Below are positions 34,134-46,545 of a DNA stretch of 64,000 bases, in pieces; within the stretch, counting starts at the first letter, position 1; every line of letters begins with the position of its first letter. The notes below the pieces were generated by a model. It saw nothing but the letters and a program-made list of their open reading frames with translations, was not told where the DNA came from and did not search any database. The stretch is from Ancistrus triradiatus (taxonomy: Eukaryota > Chordata > Actinopteri > Siluriformes > Loricariidae), in contig JAJAGP010001979.1 of assembly GCA_025084515.1 (NCBI GenBank), positions 79,999-143,998 of the forward strand, given 5' to 3'. The translations under genes and the position numbers were made by a program.

Positions 34134-34995
34134 ATGAAGAAAAGAGGAGAGGAGCAATATCAGTGGTGCTGTGAAAGCTCTAGTAGATGCTTTGGGAAAT
34201 CCAATGGTGATCCTAAAGCTACACGAGCCAGTTCATTTGGAGCTTACGTTTCATTTACCTTTGTTAACGGCAATTCTACAAGAGGATGTTGTGCATGTAA
34301 TGACGAATCATTCAGGACGTGGTCTTCAAACCCCAGAAGAGTGCTCCGTCAGCCGCACTGACGAGAATCTAGTGTCATACATCCAAACATGCATAAAGCC
34401 ATGGGGTCTCAAATGCTGAAATTTTACTTAAATGCAAAGACTGATCTCAGAGTCAAGGGAAGAGAGATTTAAGGGATAGACAAAACGTTTTTACTAACAC
34501 AACATAATGGATGGAAATGACTGTATTAGTGCTGACAAGCTGTTGAAAACAGACTTAAAAGACAGTACTCTTTATTATCAGCCACTTTCTCACAGTGAGA
34601 AGCAGCCCCTCATAATTGTATGAAGCACAAAATGGCAATTGGAGCAGCTGAAAAGATTCGGCTCTGATTTATCCTCTTGAGACCTCATTACCCTCCTCGG
34701 AGCTCTGATTTTTTATGCATAAAAACTGAGTCTTTGAACAGGAGGTATTTTTGTTTTTGTGAATTACTCGAGAATGCCTACAAATGAGGACTGAGTTAAG
34801 CAAAATGAAGTACGAGGAGCAGCAAACCTAAAACGTCATGTCCTCATGTGGGGACGCGAGGTCTCAGGAGGTTAATCTACCTTGATGCCACATACAAGGG
34901 ACTAACACAATATGGATATGCATCTTATGCAGTTATGGTAAGGTCTGACTGAGGACATGGTGTCCCTGTTGCATTCTTCATTATGAGTGAAGGCC
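34134..34995 (+). mobile_element. Decayed MULE/SWIM-type transposase fragment (tentative)
   Basis: At 34873-34990 the plus strand reads LIYLDATYKGLTQYGYASYA, then VMVRSD, a stop, and GHGVPVAFFIMSE. This resembles the first-Asp region of MULE-like transposases and their SWIM-domain relatives (MDATYKTTxY...). Upstream, 34171-34419 has an open stretch of 82 codons (KALVDALGNPMVILKL) that may belong to the same gene, but I do not recognise it. Several stops lie between. Confidence 0.4.
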
Positions 34996-35008
34996 CCCTG
35001 CTTAAGCC

Positions 35009-36401
35009 AGGCAAAAAAGTATTTGGTTCAATAACAAAAGTTCAACCCAATACTTTGCAACATAACTTTTGTTGGCAATGACAGAGGTCAAATGTTTTAC
35101 TGTAAGTCTTCACCAGGCTGGCACACACTGTAGCTGGTATTTTGACCCATTCCTCCATGCAGATCTCCTCTAGAGCAGTGATGTTTTGGGGCAGCATGGA
35201 CTTTCAACTCCCTCCACAAATGTTCTATGGGGTCGAGGTCTGGGGACTGGCTAGGCCACTCCAGGACCTTGAAATGCTTTTTGCGGAGCCACTCCTTCGT
35301 TGTACAAGCGGTGTGTTTGGGATCATTGTCATGCTGGAAGACCCAGACCCATTCCATCTTCAGTGCTCTCACTGATGGAAGGAGGTTTTGGCTTAAAATC
35401 TCACGATACATGGCCCCGTTCATTCTTCCCTTAACACGGATCAGTCATCCTGTCCGCTATGCAGAAAAACAGCCCCAAAGCATGAGGTTTCCACCCCCAT
35501 GCTTGACAGTAGGTATGGTGTTCTTGGGATGCAACTTCTTCCTCCAAACACGACAAGTTGAGTTTTTACCAAAAAGTTCTATTTTGGTTTCATCTGACCA
35601 CATGATATTCTCCCAATCCTCTTCTGGATCATCCATATGCTCTCTGGAAAACTTCAGATGGGCCTGGACATGTACTGGCTTAAGCAGGGGGGCATGCCTG
35701 GTACTGCAGGATCTGAGTCCCTCTCGGCGTAGTGTGTTACTGATGGTAGCCTTGTTACTTTGGTCCCAGCTCTCTGCAGGTCCATTCATCAGGTCCCTCC
35801 GTGTAGTTCTGCTGGGATTTTTGCTCACCGTTCTCATGATCATTTTGACCCATGGGATGAGATCTTGTGTGGAGCCCCAGATCGAGGGAGATTATCAATG
35901 GTCTTGTATGTCCTACAATTGCTCCCAGAGTTGATTTATTCACCCCAACCTGCTTGCCTATTGTAGATTCACTCTTCCCAGCCTGGAGCAGGTCTACAGT
36001 TTTCTTCCTGGTATCCTTCGACAGCTCTTTGGTCTTGGCCGTGGTTGAGTTTGGAGTCTGACTGTTTGAGGCTGTGGACAGGTGTCTTTTATACAGATTA
36101 TGAGGTCAAACAGGTGCCATTAATACAAGTAACGAGTGCAGGACAGAAGAGCTTCTTAAAGAGGAAGTTACAGGTCTGTGAAAGCCAGAAATCTTGCTTG
36201 TTTGTGGGTGACCAAATACTTATTTTCCACCATGATTTACAGTTAAATTCTTTAAAAATCCTACATTTCCTGGATGTTTTTTCTAATTTTGTGTCTCATA
36301 GTTGAAGTGTACCTATGATGAACATTACAGACATCTCTCACCTTTCTAAGTAGGAGAACTTGCACTATCAGGGGCTGACTAAATAATTATTTGCCACACT
36401 G
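35009..36401 (-). mobile_element. Tc1-like transposon, left end truncated
   Basis: Transposase remnants on the minus strand include TRRDLM, ENIMWSDETKIELFGKN, VWRKKLHPKNTIPTVKHGGG, HDNDPKHTACTTKEWLRKK and WPSQSPDLDPIEHLWRELK, so the DDE residues are still readable. Frames are broken in several places. The right terminus ends CACTG at 36401 before TA. The left end keeps only GCAAAAAAGTATTTGGTTCA, lacking about 190 bases of the terminal repeat. The element is head-to-head with the next copy. Confidence 0.85.
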
Positions 36402-36404
36402 TAT

Positions 36405-36595
36405 ATACTTGTAATTATTGTATTAATGTCTGTCCATTGTACTTTTCCTATGCCCTGGATGTCTCGTCTTGCACTATGTCCTTCTGTGATTGCACTGGAG
36501 ATCTAGCCTAAAAGTACTTCGTTGTAATGTACAACCCTGCGTCAGTATAATGACAATAAAGTTGAATTGAATTGAATTGAACTGAATGGTAGATA
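36405..36595 (+). mobile_element. LINE 3' end with (TTGAA)n tail
   Basis: Contains GCACTATGTCCTTCTGTGAT, ACTTCGTTGTAATGTACAA and GACAATAAAGTTGAATTGAA, a typical fish LINE 3' UTR and tail. It fills the space between the two Tc1 copies. Confidence 0.55.
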
Positions 36596-36690
36596 AGGAC
36601 CTTAAAGAAATCTGTGCTGTACACAATGTTTTTCCTAATGCTAAGGTTCTGCTTTGTTGGTTTCATGTTCTTCAGGTAACAGTAGAAGTA

Positions 36691-38294
36691 CAGTGGAGCA
36701 AAAAAGTATTGTCAGCCACTGATTGTGCAAGTTCTCCTACTTAGAAAGATGAGAGAGGTCTGTAATTTTCATCATAGGTACATTTCAACTATGAGAGACA
36801 AAATGAGCGAAAAAAATCCAGGAAATCACATTGTAGGGTTTTTAAAGAATTTAATTGTGAGTCATGATGGAAAATAAGTATTTGGTCACCTGCAAACAAG
36901 TAAGATTTCTGGCTCTCACAGACCTGTAACAGACCTGTAACTTCTTCTTTAAGAAGCTCTTCTGTCCTCCACTCATTACCTGTATTAATGGCACCTGTTT
37001 GACCTCGTTATCTGTATAAAAGACACCTGTCCACAGCCTCAAACAGTCAGACTCCAAACTCATCCATGGCCAAGACCAAAGAGCTGTTGAAGGACACCAG
37101 GAAGAAAATTGTGGACCTGCACCAGGCTGGGAAGAGTGAATCTACAATAGGCAAGCAGGTTGGGGTGAATAAATCAACTCTGGGAGCAATTGTAAGAAAA
37201 TGGAAGGCATACAAGACTATTGATAATCTCCCTCGATCTGGGGCTCCACGCAAGATCTCATTCCGTGGGGTCAAAATGATCATGAGAACGGTGAGCAAAA
37301 ATCCCAGAACTACACGGAGGGACCTGATGAATGACCTGCAGAGAGCTGGGACCAAGTAACAAAGGCTACCATCAGAAACACACTACGCCGAGAGGGACTC
37401 AGATCCTGCAGTGCCAGGTGTGCCCCCCTGCTTAAGCCAGTACATGTCCAGGCCCGTCTTGAAGTTTGCAAGAGAGCATATGGATGATCCAGAAGAGGAT
37501 TGGGAGAATATCATGTGGTCAGAATGAAACCAAAATAGCACTTTTCGGTAAAATCTCAACTTGTCGTGTTTGGAGGAAGAAGAATGCTGAGTTTGCATCC
37601 CAAGAACACCATACTTACTGTCAAGCTGGGGGACAAAAAAACCTCATGCTTTGGGGCTGTTTTTCTGTAAAGGGGACAGGAACGATTGATTCGTGTTAAG
37701 GGAAGAATGAACGGGGCCATGTATCATGAGATTTTAAGCCAAAAAAACCTCCTTCCATCAGTGAGAGCATTGAGGATGGGAACGTGGCTGGGTCTTCCAG
37801 CATGACAAATGATCCCAAACACACCGCTCGGGCAACGAAGGAGTGGCTCCGTAAAAAGCATTTCAAGGTCCTGGAGTGGCCTAGCCAGTCTCCAGACCTC
37901 AACCCCACAGAAAATTTTTGGAGGGAGCGACAGCGACAGGCCCAAAACATCACTGCTCTAGAGGAGATTCTGCATGGAGGAATGGGCCAAAATACCAGCT
38001 ACAGTGTGTGCCAACCTGTTGAAGACTTATAGGAAACGTTTGACCTCTGTCATTGCCAACAAAGGTTATGTTACAAAGTATTGAGTTGAACTTTTGTTAT
38101 TGACCAAATACTTATTTTCCATCATAATTTACAAATAAATTCTTTAAAAATCCTACAACATGATAATTTTTTTTCTCATTTTGTCTCTCATAGTTGAAGT
38201 GTAGCTATGATTGAAAATTACAGACCTCTCTCATATTTCTAAGTAGGAGAACTCGCACAATCAATGGCTGAGTAAATACTTTTTTGCCCCACTG
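36691..38294 (+). mobile_element. Tc1-like transposon, full length but inactive
   Basis: 1604 bp with terminal repeats of about 200 bp (outer ends CAGTGGAGCAAAAAAGTATT and complement of CAGTGGGGCAAAAAAGTATT) and TA on both sides. The transposase starts at 37066 (MAKTKELLKDTRKKIVDLHQ; HTH GKQVGVNKSTLGAIV). The frame is lost after DLQRAGTK. Later parts ENISCGQNETKIAL-like, NDPKHTARATKEWLRKKHF and WPSQSPDLNPTENFW are in other frames. Confidence 0.9.
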
Positions 38295-39205
38295 TATACA
38301 CCGTAAATACAAAACAGCTTAACTAGTAAACGTATTGAGAAAATTTAAATTTGATTGAAGATGTATTCCATTCCCTAAGACAGTGATGTCTGCCTTTTAA
38401 TCTATATATGAGAGACTTAATACTAAACTTAATACTTTCTAGTCTTACTTACTACATTAAAAAAAAAAACAAAAAAAAAAACATCTGTACTTTTTACTCA
38501 CTATTTACAAAACAGGCTCATTACTTTAGCTTTAATGAATCTATTTACCTATTTGGTCTATTGATTTATTTTGCTTTCCTCTTAAGACAATTACGAAGCT
38601 CAAATTGGTATCTGAGGTGGATCTGATCTTTTTCAAAAACGGAGTTAGAAAGGCTTTTTAAAGGAATAACTTTACTTTTTTTAATAAGTACAATTTGTAG
38701 TGTGTACTTTTATACTTCTACTTTAATAAAGTACATATACATGTCCTTATAGCTGAACCACTGATCACTTAATCTATACATTCACACACACACACACACT
38801 CTCTCTCTTTTGTATATTGTTGTTTATTTTTCTGGCATCTAACTCATTTAAATCCAAACTAATGCTTTTAGAAACTCATTATAATTATAACGTTGTATAA
38901 TTATAACGTTGCTGCCTTGTTATGGCTGGCGCCGTTGCTATGGTTACATGTGTATGTGGCAGAGTAACACTTGGAGTGTTGGTCGATAGTGGCACTCCTA
39001 AAACGTCACCCAATAGGTTCTCAATAGCTAAAAATGCAAATATTATTAAAAAAAATAATAATAATAAAAAAAAAAAAAAAATCAGGCCATTTCTGGGGGT
39101 GGGGGAGTTTTACAGGGCCACTGTGTAAACAGGGCTAACACAACATAAGTTTCTCATGTCACAGGACATGTACTCAGACTCGTACTCGCTCTGAAACGTT
39201 GACGT
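38295..39205. other. AT-rich spacer between Tc1 copy and gene J
   Basis: Contains A-rich runs (38460-38485, 39045-39085) and a (CA)n tract at 38782-38800. A 30-base relic matching the donor end of the Myb/SANT exon (TGTCCTTATAGCTGAACCA) lies at 38741-38770. No gene seen. Confidence 0.4.
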
Positions 39206-40506
39206 TTACATGACACAGTGCTGATCTGTCAGTACATGTTCAGTATTTAGCAGGACCTCTCTGGCGTGGACGCTCTGGTGCATTTTGAGGTGACCCAGTT
39301 GAACGAAGTTGTTCTTACACTGGGAGCACTGGTACAGTTTCTTCTCCTTGTGGACACGCATGTGCAGTTTGAGTGAACTCTTCCGTCTGAAGCTCCTCCC
39401 ACATTCGGAGCACTGGCACGGCTTCTTCTCCATGTGGACCCGCATGTGCATCTTGTGTGAACTCTGCCTACGGAAGGTCCGGCCACATTCCGAGCACTGA
39501 TACGGCTTCTCATTGGAGTGGACGCGCTTGTGCCGAAGGAGCATCCACTCTTTCTGAAATCTCTTTCCACACTCTGGGCAGGCATACGGTTTATCTCCGG
39601 CTTCTTTCTGTAGAGTCTCTGTGGGGTGGAGGGGCTGGGGTGAGGGGTGATCGCTTGGTTTGAGAATGCTCTTCATTTCTAAAGCAGAAGAAATGATGTA
39701 GAAATGGTCAGGAGTCAAAGAACCAGAGAGAATGTTTCCCTAGAAAATGGATGTAGGCTACAAAAATTTGGACTTTACTTTGCAGGAGTTTAGCTACATG
39801 TGGTAAAATTGGTAAACTTTCTCAATGACATACAATAAATCTCAGTATTTCTGGTTAAAGATGCAAGTAATTCATGGATGTAGACGATGCATGGTCTCAC
39901 CTGTCTGACTGGGGTGGATTTCACTTTTAGGTTCCACAGGAATCTTCTCGTCTTCCACACAGGTTGATGTTCCTCCACCTAACAATTGATAAATTATTTA
40001 ATTTTTGCCATCTGAAGTAAAAATGACAGAACAGAAGAATTAAAGTGTCATTCAGTCCCAAACTGGACTCTTATACATAATTTTGGCTTACAGACGTAAT
40101 CTTCATCTTCACTTTCTTCCTTTTTTACCAGATTCGTAAATCTTGAGGTTGACGTTTCTTCATCTGAAATTCAAGAATTAACATTTAGACTGAATGTAAA
40201 AGTCCCAGACTGAACTCTACTGCACTATGATGCCTTACAGAAGTAGTGTTCATCTTCAGGATCTTCCTTTTTGATGAGGTTCATCTGGAATCCATTCTGC
40301 TGCTCATCACCATCATCATCATCATCATCATCATCAGAAGAGGTACAGGTCTCGAGCTTTACATCCTCACGAAGCTAACAACCAAAGAACAAAGTAAACT
40401 ACTAAATCCTTCTTTATTTATCTGTACAGAAGCTGGGTTTTTAGGGATGATCATGCTTTACCTGTAAGAGATCTGGCAGTTCCTGTGCTGTTCTGAATGG
40501 CTCCAT
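39206..40506 (-). CDS. Zinc-finger gene J, four C2H2 fingers, altered C-terminus
   Basis: Predicted nuclear protein of 267 aa. Exons are 40506-40462, 40374-40239, 40163-40092, 39978-39901 and 39678-39206; phases 0, 1, 1, 1. Exon 2 contains an expanded (GAT)n tract giving about eight consecutive Asp after TCTSS. Exon 3 has lost codons compared with E and G. The finger exon starts EMKSILKPSDHPSPQP and has helices QKEWMLLRH, RRQSSHKMH (Leu of the helix replaced by His), RRKSSLKLH and VQLGHLKMH. The usual end HAREVLLNY is replaced by LLNTEHVLTDQHCVM because one base is missing at the old stop. Its noncoding first exon is probably the displaced copy at 45033. Confidence 0.78.
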
Positions 40507-40559
40507 TTGATCATGTCTAAAACATTACAGAGAAATAAATCAGATCAGTTTAAGATCTT

Positions 40560-41357
40560 CTGTAAACACTGCTCAGAACACCACCACCAATTTAGTGCAT
40601 AAGCACAGTCGTATAGGGAACCGATTTACTTTATGGTGGTCTGTCGGAATGTAGCATTGTGGGTCATGTAGGAAACCATTAGTAAAATTAAGTGTCTTGT
40701 TCCGGGAACAGCGGATACAGTACCATCGTTATAGATTCTTCGCAAAAACCAACCTTTCAACTTACAATAGCAAAGACTAATTTTTTTCTGAAAAGGGCTC
40801 CACATCCAATAGCAATAAGTCTCTCATTTAGCACCAGTTTTTTAACTATATTACATATATTATAAAATAATATCGCCAAGGCGAAAAACAGAAGGACATC
40901 ACATTACCTAAAACAGTGAGGGAGCAAACAAAACACCTACATTTTAAAGGGAGCATCATTCTGTCTCTACCTTCCCAAGGTTGTGTAACTATTTTAGCAA
41001 AAACGCTTCATACATCTCAGACAAGCAAACAGATAGACATTTCATTTGAAAACAGTAAAATGATGGGGGCCTTTAAGAAAGTTTGCTTTGTAAATGAACA
41101 ATTACCTAACAAGATCAAACTGTTAATTAGGAGTTCGATTTTCCTGTGTTTCAAGATGAGCTAACAGATAAAGTCTTTGCTAGAAAACATGGACAAATTA
41201 TGAATTTTGAGTATTAACCATTCATAGAGTTAATACTCAGACATCTGATTATAACTGTACGTTAAAAAACAACTGATCTGATGTTTCAACATCTAAAACA
41301 CAATTATTATGGTTGAAATTAAATCTTAGTCTCAGTATTTCTAATATTCCACAAACA
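40560..41357. other. Intron 1 region of gene J, no gene seen
   Basis: Unique AT-rich sequence. An open stretch of 82 codons at 40916-41164 on the plus strand has no recognisable domain and is not supported as a gene. Confidence 0.35.
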
Positions 41358-42957
41358 CAATGGTGCTTGAAAGTTTGTGAACCTTTTAGAATTTTCTATA
41401 TTTCTGCATAAATATGACCTAAAACATCATCAGATATTCACACAAGTCTAAAAGTAGATAAAGAGAACCCAGTTAAACAAATGAGACAAAAATATTATAC
41501 TTGGTCATTTATTTATTGAGGAAAATGACCCACTATTACATATTAGTGAGTGGCAAAAGTATGTGAACCTCTACTTTTAGGAGTTAATTTGAAGGTGAAA
41601 TTAGAGTCAGGTGTTTTCAATCAATGGGATGCCAATCAGGTGTGAGTGGGCACCCTGTTTTATTTAAAGAACAGGGATCTATCAAAGTCTGCTCTTCACA
41701 ACCCACGTTTGTGGAAGTGTTTCATGGCATGAACAAAGGAGATTTCTGAGGACCTCAGAAAAAAGTTGTTGAAGCTCATCAGGCTGGAAAAGGTAACAAA
41801 ACTATCTCTAAAGAGTCTGGACTCCACCAATCCACAGTCAGACAGATTGTGTACAAGTTGCGGAAATTCAAGACCATTGTTACCCTCCCCAGGAGTGGTC
41901 GACCAACAAAGATCACTCTATGAGCAAGGCGTGTAATAGTTGGCGAGGTCACAAAGAACCCCAGGGTAACTTCTAAGCAACTGAAGGCCTCTCTCACATT
42001 GGCTAATGTTAATGTTCATGAGTCCACCATCAGAAGAACACTAAACAACAATGATGTGCATGGCAGAGCTGCAAGGAGAAAGCCACTGCTCTCCAAAAAG
42101 AACATTGCTGCCCGTCTGCAGTTTGCTAAAGATCACGTGGACGAGCCAGAGGTCTATTGGAAGAATGTTTTGTGGATGGATGAGACCACAATAGACCTTT
42201 TTGGTTTTAAAGCAAAGCGTGTTTGGAGAAAGGAAAACACTGCATTCCAGCATAAGATCCTTATTTCATTTGTGATACATGGTGGTGGTAGTATTATGGT
42301 TTGGGCCTGTTTTGCTGCATCTGGGCAGGACGGCTTGCCATCATTGATGAAACAATGAATTCTGAATGATATCAGATAATTCAAAAGGAAAATATCAGGA
42401 CATCTGTCCATGAACTGAATCTCAAGAGAAGGTGGGTCATGCAGCAAGACAACGACCCTAAGACACAAGCCGTTCTACCAAAGAATGGTTAAAGAAGAAT
42501 AAAGTTCATGTTTTGGAATGGCCAAGCCAAAGTCCTGACCTTAATCCAATGGAAATGTTGTGGAAGGACCTGAAGCGAGCAGCTAATGTGAGGAAACCCA
42601 CCAACATCCCAGAGCTGAAGCTGTTCTGTACGGAGGAATGGGCTAAAATTCCTCCAAGCCGATGTGCAGGACTGATCAACAGCTACAGGAAACATTTTCC
42701 TGCAGTTATTGCTACACAGGGGGGATACTGAAAGCAAAGGGTCACATACTTTTGCCACTCACTAATATGCATTATTGGATCATTTTCCTCAATAAATAAA
42801 TGACCAGGTATAATATTTTTGTTTCATTTGTTTAACTGGGTTCTCTTTATCTCATTTTAGGACTTCTGATGATTTAGAAATCTGATGACGTTTTAGGTCA
42901 TATTTATGCAGAAATATAGAAAATTCTAAAGGGTTTACAAACTTTCAAGCACCACTG
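41358..42957 (+). mobile_element. Tc1-like transposon, full length but inactive
   Basis: 1600 bp; ends CAATGGTGCTTGAAAGTTTG and complement of CAGTGGTGCTTGAAAGTTTG. The transposase begins near 41724 but codon 3 is TGA and a frameshift follows. The central frame is open at 41999-42358 (ANVNVHESTIRRTLNNNDVH, NVLWMDETTIDLFGFK, VIHGGGSIMVWACFAA), and a later one at 42513-42731 reads EWPSQSPDLNPMEMLWKDLK. It sits in the presumed intron 1 of gene J. Confidence 0.9.
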
Positions 42958-43019
42958 TATTTGGTATAGTAAAAAGCCTAGATTTATGAGAAATTGGACT
43001 GGGAAATAATTTGGGGACA

Positions 43020-43450
43020 TATATTTGCTTCTTCTAGGAATTCTGATCATCAATTAATTCATTACAAATTTGCCTACAGATTTTTGAATTATACCACACC
43101 GTGCGTTCCAGATGGAGCTTTCTACTAATAAATTATGTCATAAAATCCTCTTTGGGTGTCACTGGCAGTGTCCCCCAGTTACACAACTCTGGGAATTAAC
43201 AATATCTTTAGTATGTTCTCTGCTGAGGCGGAATCTCCCTCTCTCTCCAACTATTTGTAGACGATTCTGTTTTCCACATGAACGTTCGCAAAAAGAAAGT
43301 AATATTTGCTGCTAGTGCTAGTACTGGAGTCAAGAAGACCATCTTAAAATTCCAGGTTGAGTCCAGTTTATTCTTCAAGTCGGTGTTTCTGCATTTATTT
43401 TTGGACATTTTAATGCAGATTACATCACGCTAGGGCAGCCACTATTGAAC
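43020..43450 (+). mobile_element. L1-like LINE ORF2 C-terminal remnant
   Basis: The plus strand reads HQLIHYKFAYRFLNYTTP, NKLCHKILFGCHWQCPPVTQ, LWELTISLVCSLLRRNLPLS and VIFAASASTGVKKTIL, with frame breaks. These resemble the C-terminal region of fish L1/Tx1-type ORF2. 43450-44246 after it shows no gene. Confidence 0.5.
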
Positions 43451-44246
43451 AATGGTCTAAAAGTATTGATTTTGTTAAAAGTGAGTCGAAATGAGATTGA
43501 TAATGTGCTTGTTGGTTGTTTTTTGTATGAGAAAATAATATATTAAAAAATATATTCATACGCTTAGCGATATGAAACAGGTAAATGGTGAACATCCAGT
43601 TACTGCTATAAGGGCTACCGAGCCTTATCAATACAATTAGGAATAAACTTAAGCTCTTAAGCACTGAACTGCAATGTTTATGATCACAAATGAAGCTACG
43701 TTTATGGCAGAGCTCCTCAGAAGTAAAGAGATGAAGATACAGTCAGCGTTTAATAACTGTGCTAGAGTCGACCTTCCCTTATATAACCAATCCTGGTAAA
43801 TAAATGATTTGTTTGTTTCAGAACAGGGTCTATCTGTTATTTTAGACAGGAGTGTTGTGCGGTGTAATGTTGCGTTTAAAAATCAGTTTCTACTGAAGCA
43901 GTAATTGTTGATGGAAGGAAGAGTTTTGGACAGAAAAATCACACTGTAAAAGAAAGGCCAACACCCCTATTCCTTTAAATACATGATTAGGGAACCAAAA
44001 CCAAAAATGTTTGGAACACAGAGATTTTTTTTTTAAACCATTTCATTTTAATCAAGAGTTGAAATCTCTTGCTTCAATACCATCAAGTTCATGATCTCTA
44101 ACCATTTTCTCAAACATAATCAAAGTTAATTTTGTTAATTGAGTAAGATGGGTAAATCTAAACAGATTTTCCATGTTAGTGAAATATACATCCCAGAATT
44201 GATATATAGCTTTGCGACCACAAATTTATATATATAGCCAATGAGT

Positions 44247-44785
44247 GTGTTTACATGCATTTCATAATCTGATAATGATCGGATTTCTACAGGTATCTGA
44301 TTATGTATGTGGTCTTGTATACAGCATACTCCGATCTACCAATCAGATTAAGAATTTCCATAAAGAGAGCTGGATTTTACCACAGTAATCAGATTACTCA
44401 TTGCATGTATACCAGTTACCCGATTATAAGCGGTGTTTTTAAACTGCGCATGTGCACAAGCAGTCCGCCACGGTTGCCAGGTCCGCGTATTTCAAAACAA
44501 TGTGGGTTTGTGTGTCCTCTATTTCCATTGACTTTAGCATTTTTTTCCTGATTGGATCTGGCAACCCCGGAATTAAACGCAGTATACACTCGAGAAAATA
44601 AAAAATCTGATTATTTAATAACATGGTTCGAAGTGTATGCTAGTAATTTCTGTAAGATTATGGGCTGGTTGTGAAGTAAAAATCCGATCACTGCCTGAGT
44701 CACATAAACCCGGAGGTTTAACATCATCTGATTACTCAGGTTTTCTGCAGTTACCGGATTATTAAGTGCATGCAAACGCACTCAA
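44247..44785. mobile_element. Nonautonomous DNA element with inverted ends
   Basis: The left end is GTGTTTACATGCATTTCATA with ATCTGATAATG; the right end is TTATTAAGTGCATGCAAACG. The ends are imperfect inverted repeats of about 30 bp. Internal sequence has several GATTA-type subterminal repeats. No coding sequence. A shorter relative is at 8827-9210. Confidence 0.55.
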
Positions 44786-45032
44786 ACACTGTTTTCCTAA
44801 AATCTGTTATGTGGATTCCAGTAGAGATCTCTGCATCCTGCTGTTACTCCAAAACAAAGCTGGGAGATTGCTCTGTAACCGCACACAGCATCCAGAAAAG
44901 CTTCTCCCAACACATCTTACCTTATTGTAATCATTTCACTAACCCAAATATCTGCCCATTACATTACAGAGTGCCTACACCATCATCTCATCTATCTGTT
45001 ATCCAAGCAGTCAAAACCTTCGTGCATGTTAC

Positions 45033-45130
45033 CTTATCAAAGCTGAACACAGTTAGAGTTGCTCGGATCCGCTCACAGGAGTCATCTGTGGTCGAAACTC
45101 AATCAGATCCAATTAAGAAATCAACACAAA
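45033..45130 (-). other. Orphan or displaced noncoding first exon, probably of gene J
   Basis: The block from about 44960 to 45250 matches the promoter and first exon of gene I at 53990-54270, including a GTAAC donor at 45033 and the GCATTACTGCCACCTACTG end. No coding exon follows until gene J, 4.5 kb downstream, whose intron would contain a Tc1, an L1-like and a MITE insertion. Confidence 0.45.
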
Positions 45131-45474
45131 ATAAATCTACAGACCTGCTTCCTGCTTTTTCCTTCTTCTCTTTCTTCATCACCTCCATCTTCTGCTACTC
45201 GGGCTTACCCAGCTCAGTCTCTGAGGGCATTACTGCCACCTACTGAAGTGTTGACCATTGGCTCAGGGTTTGAGTTATTGAGTGAATGGGTGGCACATTC
45301 CTTGAGTATTCTTGCCAAACGAATGTATGAAACAAATGAAGGCACATTTTAAACACAAGAGGAAAAAAAAACACTGGAATATTTATACATTTTATTCATA
45401 CAGGACCCAACACGGTCCCAAAGTGCTGTACAATATACTGGTGAACGGCACATTGAACACAAATATAATTTACA

Positions 45475-46545
45475 ACCCCTGGCAAAAAGTATGGAATCAC
45501 CAGTCTTGGATGAGCACTCATTCAGACATTTCATTCTGTAAAACAAACTCAGATCAAAAACATGATACAATAATAAGGTCATTCCAAAGTGCAAACGTGT
45601 GGCTTTCAGGAAACACTCAAAACAAATGAAGAGAAAAACATTGTGGAAGACAGGAATGTACTTTATTGACCAAGCACAGGGAAAACAAATATGGAATCAC
45701 TTCAATTTGAGAAAAAAGTATTGGAATCATGACAAAAACAGAAAACAAAAGACCATTCAAAAGACACACTAGATTTAGTTGTCACCAACTTTGGCTTTTC
45801 TAACGGCTTTCAGTCTCTGAGGCATGACTTGATGAGTGACAAACAGTATTCTGCATCAATTTGGAGCCAACTCTATTGATAGCCGTGCCAGATCAGCTTT
45901 GCAGGTCGGGAGCCTTCTTGTGAACCATTTTTTCCATTTCCCCACAGGTTTTCATTGGGTGGAGATCTGGGACTATTTGCAGGCCATGACATCGACTGAA
46001 TGTGTCTTATCTCCAAGGAATGCCTTCACTGTTTTGCAATATGGCATGATGAATTGGGCATCGTTGGAAAATTATTTCATCACCTCAAAATCGGTTCAAC
46101 TGAAGGATGAGAAAACTGTACAACATACAATTAAAACGTTGGCATCGATAGAAGAATTAAACACAAGTACTCTCCCCAGTGGCCTTTGCCTGACATGCAG
46201 CCCAATATCATCAAGGACTGTTGGAAATTTGGTTTGTTTTCTTCAGGAGGCCTCTTCATAAATCTCACTGGGAACGGCACCAAACAAAAGTTCCAGATCA
46301 TCACCTTGTCCAATGCAGATTCTTGACTACATCATGAAGATACTTTCATCCAGTCATCCACAGTCCATGATTGCCTCTCCTTAGCCCATTGCAGTCTTGT
46401 TCTTTTATGTTTAGGTGTCAATGATGGTTTTCTTTTAGCTTTCCTGTATTGAAATCCCATTTCCTTTAGGCAATTTCTAACGGAGTCTTGTTGGACCTGG
46501 TTACACCAAGACAACTTTGAAATGATTTTAGCATATATAATTATT
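45475..46545 (-). mobile_element. Tc1-like remnant
   Basis: The left terminus is CCTGGCAAAAAGTATGGAAT. The minus strand at 46332-46545 encodes QQDSVRNCLKEMGFQYRKAK, KPSLTPKHKRTRLQWAKERQ and SWTVDDWMKV, a Tc1-type N-terminal/linker region. A later piece near 45960 is broken. Not functional. 46550-46745 next to it looks like a LINE 3' tail (FKALLKTHLF-like codons). Confidence 0.6.
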
